Shown here one piece after another: positions 32,998-39,930 of a DNA stretch of 46,099 nucleotides. A program made the translations under genes and the position numbers. How positions within the stretch are numbered: position 1 is the stretch's first letter; each line of letters opens with the position of its first letter. The stretch comes from Methylacidiphilales bacterium (GTDB lineage Bacteria > Verrucomicrobiota > Verrucomicrobiia > Methylacidiphilales > UBA1321): the NCBI GenBank assembly GCA_026225555.1, contig JAMFSY010000126.1, positions 1 to 46,099 on the forward strand. The letters are read 5' to 3'. The notes beneath the pieces are model-generated. The model made no database searches, had not been told where the DNA came from, and worked only from the letters and a program-made list of their open reading frames with translations.

Positions 32998-34403
32998 ACG
33001 GTTACCGGCTCCAGTTCCTCTTTGATTTTCTCGAGCAGTTTCTCCTTATCGTCGCGATAGAAGAGATTGAACGTGTCGAAGGGAATGATCCTTCCATCGG
33101 GATGCACGATGTGGATGCACGACTTCTTTACGGAACGCACGTCGAAGTTCTGGGCGTCCATGAACTGGATGATGAGCACGCGGAAAACTTTATCGTAAGT
33201 CATCGCGTCCGGCACCTTCACCATCGGCAGGCAGCAGAGCAATTGCTTGAGCGAAGTCATCGCCGACTCGGGTGAGTGCGACGTGGAGAAGAGCTTGAAA
33301 ACATGATCGCGCAGCTTCGGATCACGCTCGTAGACGATGGTGTTGCCCTCGCCCTGCAGGAGGACCTTGGGGTCGATCATGCTTGTGAGCGGCACCGTTC
33401 GTCCGCCGAGCTTGATCGCATAGCCCATCGCCAGCGCGTCCGGGTGACACGGCACGGGAATAATGTCCTCCGGCGAAAAAAGATCGCTCTGCGCGAGGAT
33501 ATTTTGCCGCACCTCGGCCAGCGTGAGCCGGTCTCGCGCCGCATCGAAATTCTCCAGCCTCCCCGCCGCTTGGATCGGCTGGAAGGTGACACCTCGCACG
33601 CACGGTTGCTGCAAGGCGAAGTCAATGATCCGGCCCAGTTCGCCATCATTGGAGCCCTTCTTCACGGTCACGACGAGGGTGGTTGAAATGTTGTGCTTAT
33701 TGAGTTGTTCCAACGCCTGGAGACGGATGCGGCGCAGGTCAGCTCCGCGCAATTCCCGCAGCGGGGCTTCCTCCAGCGAATCGAATTGCAGGTAGAGCTC
33801 GAAGCCGGGGAGATAATCCTTCAGTCGCTTCGCGAACTCCGGTTCCTGCGCGATCCGGATCCCGTTCGTGTTCACCATGAGATGCTTGATCGGACGTCGC
33901 CGGGCCGCGTCGAGAATCTCGAAGAATTGCGGATGGATCGTCGGCTCGCCCCCGCTGATCTGCACGATATCCGGCTCGCGTTCATTGCGCACCACGCAGT
34001 CGAGCATGAACTCGACCTGCTCCAGCGAACGGTGTGTCTGGCGATGCGGTCCCGATTCGGCATAGCAAATGGGACAACTCAGGTTGCAGGCGTCGGTGAT
34101 TTCCACCAGCGTAAGGCAACTATGCTGCTCGTGATCGGGACAGAGGCCGCAGTCGTAGGGGCAGCCGTAACGGATCGGCGTGTTGAACTTCAGCGGTAAT
34201 TGACCCGGCTTCAAGGTCAAGCGCGAGCGTTTGTAGTATTCCACATCGGTGGAGATCAGCACCTTTTCGAATCCGTGCCGGGGACAGCGCTTATGCATAT
34301 AGACACGGTCATCCTGCAGGACGATTTTGCCCTCCACCTTGCGATGACAGGTGGTGCAAATGCTGTTGGTCAATTCGTAGTAGAGGTAGGGACGGTCAGC
34401 CAT
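32994..34403 (-). CDS. Radical SAM enzyme resembling tetraether lipid synthase (Tes/MJ0619-like)
   Basis: A 469-residue radical SAM protein. The SAM-cluster motif is Cys106, Cys110, Cys113 (CNLSCPIC), with GGEP at 151-154. Upstream of the core lie two extra cysteine sets: Cys16, Cys19 and Cys40 (CTTC...RCPRHG, rubredoxin-like), and Cys81, Cys85, Cys88 and Cys96 (CPYDCGLCPDH). This layout is that of archaeal tetraether synthase, which joins two lipid tails at their ends to make membrane-spanning lipids, and of bacterial homologues proposed for similar reactions. Further cysteines near the C-terminus (LLCCLP, KKSCIH) could hold another cluster. It overlaps the Lgt-like gene by eight bases and the small membrane protein by four. 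The lipid assignment is inference from motif layout and neighbours. Confidence 0.78.
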   Translation of the reverse strand: MADRPYLYYELTNSICTTCHRKVEGKIVLQDDRVYMHKRCPRHGFEKVLISTDVEYYKRSRLTLKPGQLPLKFNTPIRYGCPYDCGLCPDHEQHSCLTLVEITDACNLSCPICYAESGPHRQTHRSLEQVEFMLDCVVRNEREPDIVQISGGEPTIHPQFFEILDAARRRPIKHLMVNTNGIRIAQEPEFAKRLKDYLPGFELYLQFDSLEEAPLRELRGADLRRIRLQALEQLNKHNISTTLVVTVKKGSNDGELGRIIDFALQQPCVRGVTFQPIQAAGRLENFDAARDRLTLAEVRQNILAQSDLFSPEDIIPVPCHPDALAMGYAIKLGGRTVPLTSMIDPKVLLQGEGNTIVYERDPKLRDHVFKLFSTSHSPESAMTSLKQLLCCLPMVKVPDAMTYDKVFRVLIIQFMDAQNFDVRSVKKSCIHIVHPDGRIIPFDTFNLFYRDDKEKLLEKIKEELEPVTV

Positions 34404-35193
34404 GGGAATTCTCCGTTGCGGGTTGTTCGGAAAGTTTCATCAGCGACCATGTGCAAAAAAGCAGACCACCCAGACAAGCCCACTGAATTGCGCTCAAACC
34501 GCCGAAAACAGTCCAGTGCGGCTTGAAGAAATCGATGTAAAAGCGAAACCCGAGATAGCCGGTCATGAACCAGCGGAACTTGAGCCCGCTTGCCATCAGA
34601 GCCCCGCGTTTGAGCCAAAGGACAAGACCGAGGCCGAGCAGGAAAAGGATTTCGTAAATCTGGGCCGGATGCCGCGGGATGCCGTCGCCATAATCCACTC
34701 CCCAGGGCAATGAGGTGGGCACGCCGTGAGTGCTATCGGAAAGACCGGTCAGAAAGCAGCCGACGCGGCCGATACACATACCGAGAATCACCGGGTAAAC
34801 GCAGAGATCACCGGTGGACCCGCTCAGCCCCATCGCCTTCTTGGCGATTTCGATTCCGGCCCAGCCACCGAGAAGACCACCGACAATGGTTTTGCCGCCA
34901 AACCAGAAATGGGGATCGTGGCGCAACGCCCAATAAAGCGTGGGCGCCTCGGCCCAGGCCAGTAGCTTCGCCCCGATCAACGCGCCGAAAATACAGCCGA
35001 TAAAAATCCACGCATGTTGTTCCCGCGAAAATTGTGGTCCAGGGAAATGCTTCTTCAAGATCAGGTAAAGACGGAACCCGAGCGTGTAGGCCAGGGCGTC
35101 GCAGACCGGATGAATGGGAACCGACCAACCCCAAAAATGGAGAACGACGGGAAAGTGCCACGGCGGAACGATCACGCCCAGCGGGAGCATCAT
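34396..35193 (-). CDS. Divergent Lgt-superfamily membrane protein
   Basis: A 265-residue polytopic membrane protein with the general plan of prolipoprotein diacylglyceryl transferase, which moves diacylglycerol from phosphatidylglycerol to a lipoprotein cysteine. It has the conserved GKTIVGGLLGG, IGRVGCF (Arg143), RHPAQIYE and GYLGFRFYIDFF (Arg217) segments. Two residues essential in E. coli Lgt are changed: His103 of HGGL is Val104 here and Asn146 of GRIGNF is Cys146. It is therefore unlikely to be the cell's ordinary Lgt and may act on another glycerolipid. Start at 35193 overlaps the marR stop (ATGA), with AAGGGGG six bases ahead. Tight coupling with the radical SAM gene supports a shared lipid pathway. 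Confidence 0.8.
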   Translation of the reverse strand: MMLPLGVIVPPWHFPVVLHFWGWSVPIHPVCDALAYTLGFRLYLILKKHFPGPQFSREQHAWIFIGCIFGALIGAKLLAWAEAPTLYWALRHDPHFWFGGKTIVGGLLGGWAGIEIAKKAMGLSGSTGDLCVYPVILGMCIGRVGCFLTGLSDSTHGVPTSLPWGVDYGDGIPRHPAQIYEILFLLGLGLVLWLKRGALMASGLKFRWFMTGYLGFRFYIDFFKPHWTVFGGLSAIQWACLGGLLFCTWSLMKLSEQPATENSHG

Positions 35194-35696
35194 GACGCCC
35201 CCTTCGCGCGCGAGAGATGGGAGAACCAATGATCCTCCGCCGTGCCGTGGACCTCCTCCTGTCCCCGCATCAGCGCGTCGTGGAATATCCTCAAATCGGC
35301 AAGAAACATTTTCCGGCGGGCCACAGGAAGCGCCCCGAAAACCTCCTTCACCTCCGTCTCATAGGCGGGGGAAATTTTGCGCCAGAGCTTGCGGCCCGCC
35401 GCAGTCAGAACGAGTACCACCTGGCGTCGGTCCCGGGGATGCGCCTCGCGGCTGACCGTGCCATCCCGGACCATGCGGTTGAGCACGATGGAAATACTCG
35501 ACTTGCCCACGAGAAGCAACCCGGCGAGCGCCGCCTGATCCATCCGCCCCTCTTGGACGGCGAGTAGGTTGAGGATGTTGAATTGCGCGCCGGTGAGTCC
35601 GTAAGGCTGAAAGAACGCCTCGCTGCGCCGCTCCAGCAAGCCCTGCACCAGCAGAAGGGCGACGAGGAGGTCATGGGCTTCGGGCCTTCGTTCCAT
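35190..35696 (-). CDS. MarR-family transcriptional regulator
   Basis: A 168-residue winged-helix regulator. The DNA-binding part runs from GLTGAQFNILNLLAVQEGRM through LAGLLLVGKSSISIVLNRMVRDGTVSREAHPRDRRQVVLVLT, with the DRR wing typical of MarR, and helices for dimerisation are at both ends. The start is at 35696 (MERRPEAHD). A -10 element only eight bases upstream suggests a leaderless transcript. It is the first gene of the operon that includes the Lgt-like and radical SAM genes, and it probably represses its own promoter through the palindrome at 35708-35717. The inducing ligand is unknown; phenolic or membrane-active compounds are typical for the family. Confidence 0.88.
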   Translation of the reverse strand: MERRPEAHDLLVALLLVQGLLERRSEAFFQPYGLTGAQFNILNLLAVQEGRMDQAALAGLLLVGKSSISIVLNRMVRDGTVSREAHPRDRRQVVLVLTAAGRKLWRKISPAYETEVKEVFGALPVARRKMFLADLRIFHDALMRGQEEVHGTAEDHWFSHLSRAKGAS

Positions 35697-35703
35697 GGGC
35701 GAT

Positions 35704-35732
35704 ATTATTGATATCAAATCATACGACGTCAA
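35704..35732 (-). promoter_or_regulatory. Sigma-70-type promoter of the marR-lgt-radical SAM operon
   Basis: On the minus strand TTGACG (35732-35727) and AATAAT (35709-35704) are 17 bases apart, five of six matches each to consensus. The -10 ends eight bases before the marR ATG, so the transcript would begin at or next to the start codon (leaderless). Confidence 0.65.
35708..35717. promoter_or_regulatory. Palindromic operator TTGATATCAA (probable MarR site)
   Basis: A perfect ten-base palindrome lies inside the spacer of the marR promoter and touches its -10 element. Sequence and size fit the usual MarR-family site (TTG-n4-CAA), so binding here would block RNA polymerase and give autorepression. 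Confidence 0.6.
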
Positions 35733-35839
35733 ACTATATCGGCATCTTCTCGTATGGATGAGACGATCGCCGGGACGACCAGCACCGATTAAACCCGCTC
35801 AAAACCTTCGAGCCAGCATCAATCTCCAGCGTAAATACC

Positions 35840-35868
35840 TTGATTCGTTGGTCTTAGCTGCCGATAAT
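35840..35868 (+). promoter_or_regulatory. Sigma-70-type promoter of the wsp operon
   Basis: TTGATT (35840-35845) and GATAAT (35863-35868) are separated by 17 bases, 35 bases upstream of the wspA start codon. The -10 and spacing are good. No Shine-Dalgarno sequence is visible before the wspA ATG. Confidence 0.5.
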
Positions 35869-35903
35869 TCAAGCGTAGCGACTCCGCTCCTCTTTTCAGT
35901 CTT

Positions 35904-37538
35904 ATGAAACATTGGACTATCCGCCAAAGCATCCTTGTCAGCTTCGCTGTCGTCATTGGCTTAATGATCGTCATGGGAGGCATCTCCTACACGCGGCTAT
36001 TAATCGTCGCGAATGAGGCCACCAGCATCCAGACGGACACCTTACCCGGTTACAAATACAGCACCCAGCTTCTGAGCACTTGGGAGGAAAATTACGCGCT
36101 GATCGAGGCGCAGATTCTCTACGAGGACAAAACCACCTCGGATCAACTCACTGAGCAAATCAAGGCCAACTGGGCTACGCTGGACAATCTGATCGGCCTT
36201 TATGAAGGATCGATCCATCAGCCCGAGGACCGGAAGAATTTCGAGGCCTTCAAGAAACTGCGCGATCCCTACCGCCAAACCTCAGACGAGATTCTCAAGA
36301 TCAGCGACGATCCCAAGAATAAGGAGGCCACCCTCGCCGAACTGCATAACTCGCTGGATCCCGAGTTCGCCCAAATCAAGGCGGCTCTCCAAACCCTGGT
36401 CGATTTCAATACGTCCAGCATGGATGGCTCGACCCATCAGATTCTCGGCGCCGTAGTTTCCGCCCAGACCGCCATCCTGGTAAGCTTCGCCGTCGCGCTA
36501 ACCCTCGCCTGCATTTGCGGATATTTTCTTTTGCGGGCCATCGACCGCCCCCTCGGCCAGTTGGTCAACGCCGTCGAGGTCATGCGCACGGGAGATTTCT
36601 CGCAGCGGCTTGATTTGGAGCGGCGCGATGAATTCAGCGCCCTGGCTGACGGCTTCAACCGCATGTCCGACGACCTGACGTCCCTCGTCGGCCAGATCCA
36701 GAAATCGGGCATCCAGGTCAACACCTCCGTCACAGAGATTGCCGCCGCCGCCAAGGAGCAGCAGGCCACCTCCTCCGAAATCGCCGCCACCACCACTGAG
36801 ATCGGCGCAACCGCCAAGGGCATTTCCGCAACCGCGAAGGACCTGGTGAAAACCATGGGTGAAGTCTCCGCCGTGGCCGATCAATCGGCGACCCTCGCGG
36901 GCAGCGGCCAGACCGGCCTCGCGCGCATGGAGGAGACGATGCGCCATGTGATGGAAGCGGCCGGTTCCATTAACACCAAGTTGGCCGTGCTCAACGAAAA
37001 GGCTGGGAACATCAATCAAGTCGTGGTCACGATCACCAAAGTCGCCGACCAGACCAATCTCCTGTCGCTCAACGCCGCCATCGAGGCGGAGAAAGCCGGG
37101 GAATATGGCCGGGGATTCTCGGTCGTAGCCACGGAAATTCGCCGACTCGCCGATCAGACGGCAGTCGCCACCTATGACATCGAGCAGATGGTGAAGGAGA
37201 TCCAGTCGGCGGTTTCCGCCGGGGTCATGGGCATGGACAAATTCTCCGAGGAAGTCCGCCGCGGCATCGGGGAAGTCCAGCAGGTGGGCGGGCAGCTATC
37301 GCAGATCATCCAGCAGGTTCAGGCCCTCGCGCCCCGCTTCGAATCGGTCAACGAAGGCATGCAGGCCCAGTCGACCGGCGCGGAGCAGATCAGCCAGGCC
37401 CTTTCGCAATTGAGCGAGGCCGCGCAGCAGACGGTCGAATCTCTGCGGCAATCGAGCATGGCGATCGGCGAACTCAACGAGATGTCGGGCGGCCTCCGCA
37501 GCGGCATCTCGCGATTCAAGTTAACGGCGGCCAGATGA
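35904..37538 (+). CDS. wspA: Methyl-accepting chemotaxis receptor, WspA-like
   Basis: A 544-residue membrane receptor. Residues 12-32 and about 185-210 are transmembrane helices enclosing a periplasmic four-helix-bundle sensor of about 150 residues. A HAMP domain follows ([22 protein letters not shown]), then the long cytoplasmic signalling coiled coil with the hairpin tip [21 protein letters not shown]. The stretch [20 protein letters not shown] and [13 protein letters not shown] closely resembles Pseudomonas WspA as I remember it. WspA clusters in response to surface contact or envelope stress and activates the WspE kinase. First gene of the operon, with a likely promoter at 35840-35868; the CheW gene follows after seven bases. 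Confidence 0.9.
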   Translation: MKHWTIRQSILVSFAVVIGLMIVMGGISYTRLLIVANEATSIQTDTLPGYKYSTQLLSTWEENYALIEAQILYEDKTTSDQLTEQIKANWATLDNLIGLYEGSIHQPEDRKNFEAFKKLRDPYRQTSDEILKISDDPKNKEATLAELHNSLDPEFAQIKAALQTLVDFNTSSMDGSTHQILGAVVSAQTAILVSFAVALTLACICGYFLLRAIDRPLGQLVNAVEVMRTGDFSQRLDLERRDEFSALADGFNRMSDDLTSLVGQIQKSGIQVNTSVTEIAAAAKEQQATSSEIAATTTEIGATAKGISATAKDLVKTMGEVSAVADQSATLAGSGQTGLARMEETMRHVMEAAGSINTKLAVLNEKAGNINQVVVTITKVADQTNLLSLNAAIEAEKAGEYGRGFSVVATEIRRLADQTAVATYDIEQMVKEIQSAVSAGVMGMDKFSEEVRRGIGEVQQVGGQLSQIIQQVQALAPRFESVNEGMQAQSTGAEQISQALSQLSEAAQQTVESLRQSSMAIGELNEMSGGLRSGISRFKLTAAR

Positions 37539-37545
37539 GGCCCAC

Positions 37546-38010
37546 ATGCTGTTCCTTCTTTTCGAGCTTAATGGTGATCGCTACGTCCTCGATATCGCGC
37601 AGGTAGTCGAGGTCCTGCCTCGGATCGATCTCAAGGAAATCCCCCAGGCTCCGCCGGGCGTGGCAGGCCTTTTCAATTATCGGGGCGAGCCGGTGCCCGT
37701 CGTTGATGTCTGCGCCATGTTGTCGAACCGCGCCGCCCGCCCCATCTGGAGCACGCGATTGATTCTGGTCCGCCATCCCACCGGCGACGGTGGGGAACGC
37801 CTGCTCGGTCTGCTGGTGGAAAAGGCGACCAAGACCTTGCGCCGCGAGCCTGGCGATTTCATCGACAGCGGCATCACCAACGACCAGGCGCCCTGCCTCG
37901 GCCCGGTGGCCACGGATGCCGATGGCGTCATCCAGTGGGTCGAGCCGCGCCGACTCCTCTCCGATGCGGTGCGTGACATTTTGTTCCGGCAGACGGCGGA
38001 GGCGTTATGA
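37546..38010 (+). CDS. wspB: CheW-like coupling protein, WspB-like
   Basis: A 154-residue CheW domain that links receptor and kinase arrays. Typical pieces are MLFLLFELNGDRYVLDIAQVVEVLP, VAGLFNYRGEPVPVVDVCAML and RLLGLLVEKATKTLR. The opening words and the order MCP-CheW-CheR-CheW-CheA-CheB match WspB of the Wsp system rather than the CheW of flagellar chemotaxis. The next gene overlaps its stop (ATGA). Confidence 0.88.
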   Translation: MLFLLFELNGDRYVLDIAQVVEVLPRIDLKEIPQAPPGVAGLFNYRGEPVPVVDVCAMLSNRAARPIWSTRLILVRHPTGDGGERLLGLLVEKATKTLRREPGDFIDSGITNDQAPCLGPVATDADGVIQWVEPRRLLSDAVRDILFRQTAEAL

Positions 38011-39245
38011 ACCTGCCCGGCTTCGAGCTCCTGCTTAAGCAGTCCATGGGCCTCGATGCGAACTCCCTCAGCGCCTCGGCCATCACGCGGGCGATTCATG
38101 AAAGAATGAAGGCGCATGATCTTTCAGAAGCTTATCTCTACGAAAACCTGCTGCGCTCCTCCGAGATCGAAATGCAGGAATTGATCGAGATCATCGTTGT
38201 GCCGGAGACTTCTTTTTTCCGGGACCGCGAAGCTTTTGCCACGCTCGGGCGCGTGGCCCTGGCGGAATGGCCGTCGATCCGTCCGGGCGACACCTTGCGA
38301 CTCCTAAGCCTGCCCTGTTCCACCGGCGAGGAGCCCTATTCGATGGCGATGACGCTCTTCGATGCGGGGTTGCCGCCACACCGTTTTCACATCGATGCGA
38401 TTGATCTCAGTCGCCGCGTGCTGGAACTCGGCCGAAGCGGATTCTATGGGAAAAATTCCTTCCGCGGCGGGAACCTCGACTTTCGGGATCGCTATTTTGA
38501 ATCGATCCCGCCCGGCTGGCAGTTGGTGGAAACCGTGCGCCACCAGGTCCATTTCGAGCAGGGCAACATGGTCCACAGCGATCTCCTGCCGGGCCACCAC
38601 ATCTACGACGCGATCTTTTGCCGCAACGTGCTGATCTATTTCGATCACGAGGCGCGAAAGCAGGTCATCGCCACGCTGGATCGACTTTTGGCCCCGCATG
38701 GAATTCTCTTCATGGGGCCCTCGGAAACGAGCCTGTTGCCGCCGCATCAGTTTGTCCCGGCTCGCCTCTCCCATAGCTTCGCCTTTCGCAAAACCGGAAC
38801 GGCGCGGCCCCGGGAAAAAGCCATCGAGAAACCCACCCTTCGGCGGCGCACCGTCCGCCTCCCGGCGCCACGCGCGAAGCCGCGTCCGTTTTCCTCCGTG
38901 GTGCCTACGCCGCCCCTTTCTTCCCCGGCCCCCTCAACCGCTCTCGATGACGCGAGGCGCCTAGCCGATCAGGGACGCCTGGTGGAGGCCGCGACCCAAT
39001 GCGAAAAACACCTTCATCGGGAAGGCCCTTCCGCGCAGGGCTACTACCTCCTCGGCCTGATTCGCGATGCAGGCAAACAGCAGGCGGAGGCCATCGATCT
39101 TTATCGGAAGGCCCTCTACCTCGAACCCAGGAATGAGGAAGTGCTGACCCATCTCGCCTCTCTTCTGAAAAATCAGGGCGACCTCGAGGGCGCGCAACTC
39201 CTGCTCAATCGCGCCCGCCGCCTGAACCCGGAAGCAAAGGCCTGA
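38007..39245 (+). CDS. wspC: CheR-type receptor methyltransferase with TPR domain, WspC-like
   Basis: A 412-residue protein. Residues 1 to about 265 form the CheR methyltransferase, with LLSLPCSTGEEPYSMAMTLF as the SAM-binding motif, IDAIDLSRRVLELGRSGFY, and IFCRNVLIYFD near the active site. It methylates glutamates of the WspA receptor using SAM. A proline/arginine-rich linker (about 270-310) follows, then tetratricopeptide repeats (SAQGYYLLGLIRDAGKQQAEAIDLYRKALYLEPRNEEVLTHLASLLK). A C-terminal TPR is the hallmark of WspC and of alternative-function chemosensory systems. It overlaps wspB; the next gene starts one base after its stop. Confidence 0.9.
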   Translation: MNLPGFELLLKQSMGLDANSLSASAITRAIHERMKAHDLSEAYLYENLLRSSEIEMQELIEIIVVPETSFFRDREAFATLGRVALAEWPSIRPGDTLRLLSLPCSTGEEPYSMAMTLFDAGLPPHRFHIDAIDLSRRVLELGRSGFYGKNSFRGGNLDFRDRYFESIPPGWQLVETVRHQVHFEQGNMVHSDLLPGHHIYDAIFCRNVLIYFDHEARKQVIATLDRLLAPHGILFMGPSETSLLPPHQFVPARLSHSFAFRKTGTARPREKAIEKPTLRRRTVRLPAPRAKPRPFSSVVPTPPLSSPAPSTALDDARRLADQGRLVEAATQCEKHLHREGPSAQGYYLLGLIRDAGKQQAEAIDLYRKALYLEPRNEEVLTHLASLLKNQGDLEGAQLLLNRARRLNPEAKA

Positions 39246-39246
39246 C

Positions 39247-39930
39247 ATGTCCCCGATCGCACCAACTCCACGCCTCGAAATCGATGATTGCTGGAACAAG
39301 ATCGGCGTGCAGGGAGATGGCTCCTGCCCGGAATTGGAACGGCACATCCATTGCCGGAATTGCCCCACCTATACCGGGGCCGCCGAACATCTGCTGGATT
39401 CCTCCGTCCCGGCCGATTATCTCCACGAATGGACCCTCCATTATGCGCGTCCGAAAACCGTCGTCGAAACCGACCGGCGCTCACTCTTTATTTTTCGCCT
39501 CGGGGCCGAGTGGCTTGCCCTGCCGGTGGATATGATCAAGGAGATCGCCCCGCTACAGCCGGTCCACCGATTGCCGCATCGGCGGAACGGCGCGATCCTG
39601 GGCCTCACGAATGTGCGGGGCGAATTGCTCGTCACGCTTTCGCTCGATCTCGTGCTCGGGCTGGAAGCGACCGAGGCAAAACAGGAAAAGAGTGGGCTCG
39701 AAAAGCACCGCCTCCTCGTCATCGCCGGCGAGGGGGGCCCGCTGGCTTGCCCCATCGATGAGGCCCATGGAATCGTTTTGTGCGCGGCGCGGGAATTGAC
39801 GGAAGTCCCCGCCACGATCACCCGTGCAACGGCATCCTATAGCCACGCGGTTTTGCCCTGGGAGGGACGCTCGGTCGGCTGTCTCGACCAGGCGCTTTTG
39901 CTCACCGCCCTGAATCGGAGCCTCACATGA
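39247..39930 (+). CDS. wspD: CheW-like protein with Cys/His-rich N-terminus, WspD-like
   Basis: A 227-residue protein. Residues 85-225 are a CheW domain (LFIFRLGAEWLALPVDMIKEIAPL, ILGLTNVRGELLVTLSLDLVLGL). The N-terminal 75 residues are unusual: DDCWNKIGV, SCPEL and HIHCRNCP give Cys15, Cys27, Cys36 and Cys39 with His33 and His35, enough for a metal site. This N-terminal block is also a WspD trait as I recall the Pseudomonas protein. WspD is the second coupling protein between WspA and WspE. The stop overlaps the wspE start (ATGA). Confidence 0.88.
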   Translation: MSPIAPTPRLEIDDCWNKIGVQGDGSCPELERHIHCRNCPTYTGAAEHLLDSSVPADYLHEWTLHYARPKTVVETDRRSLFIFRLGAEWLALPVDMIKEIAPLQPVHRLPHRRNGAILGLTNVRGELLVTLSLDLVLGLEATEAKQEKSGLEKHRLLVIAGEGGPLACPIDEAHGIVLCAARELTEVPATITRATASYSHAVLPWEGRSVGCLDQALLLTALNRSLT

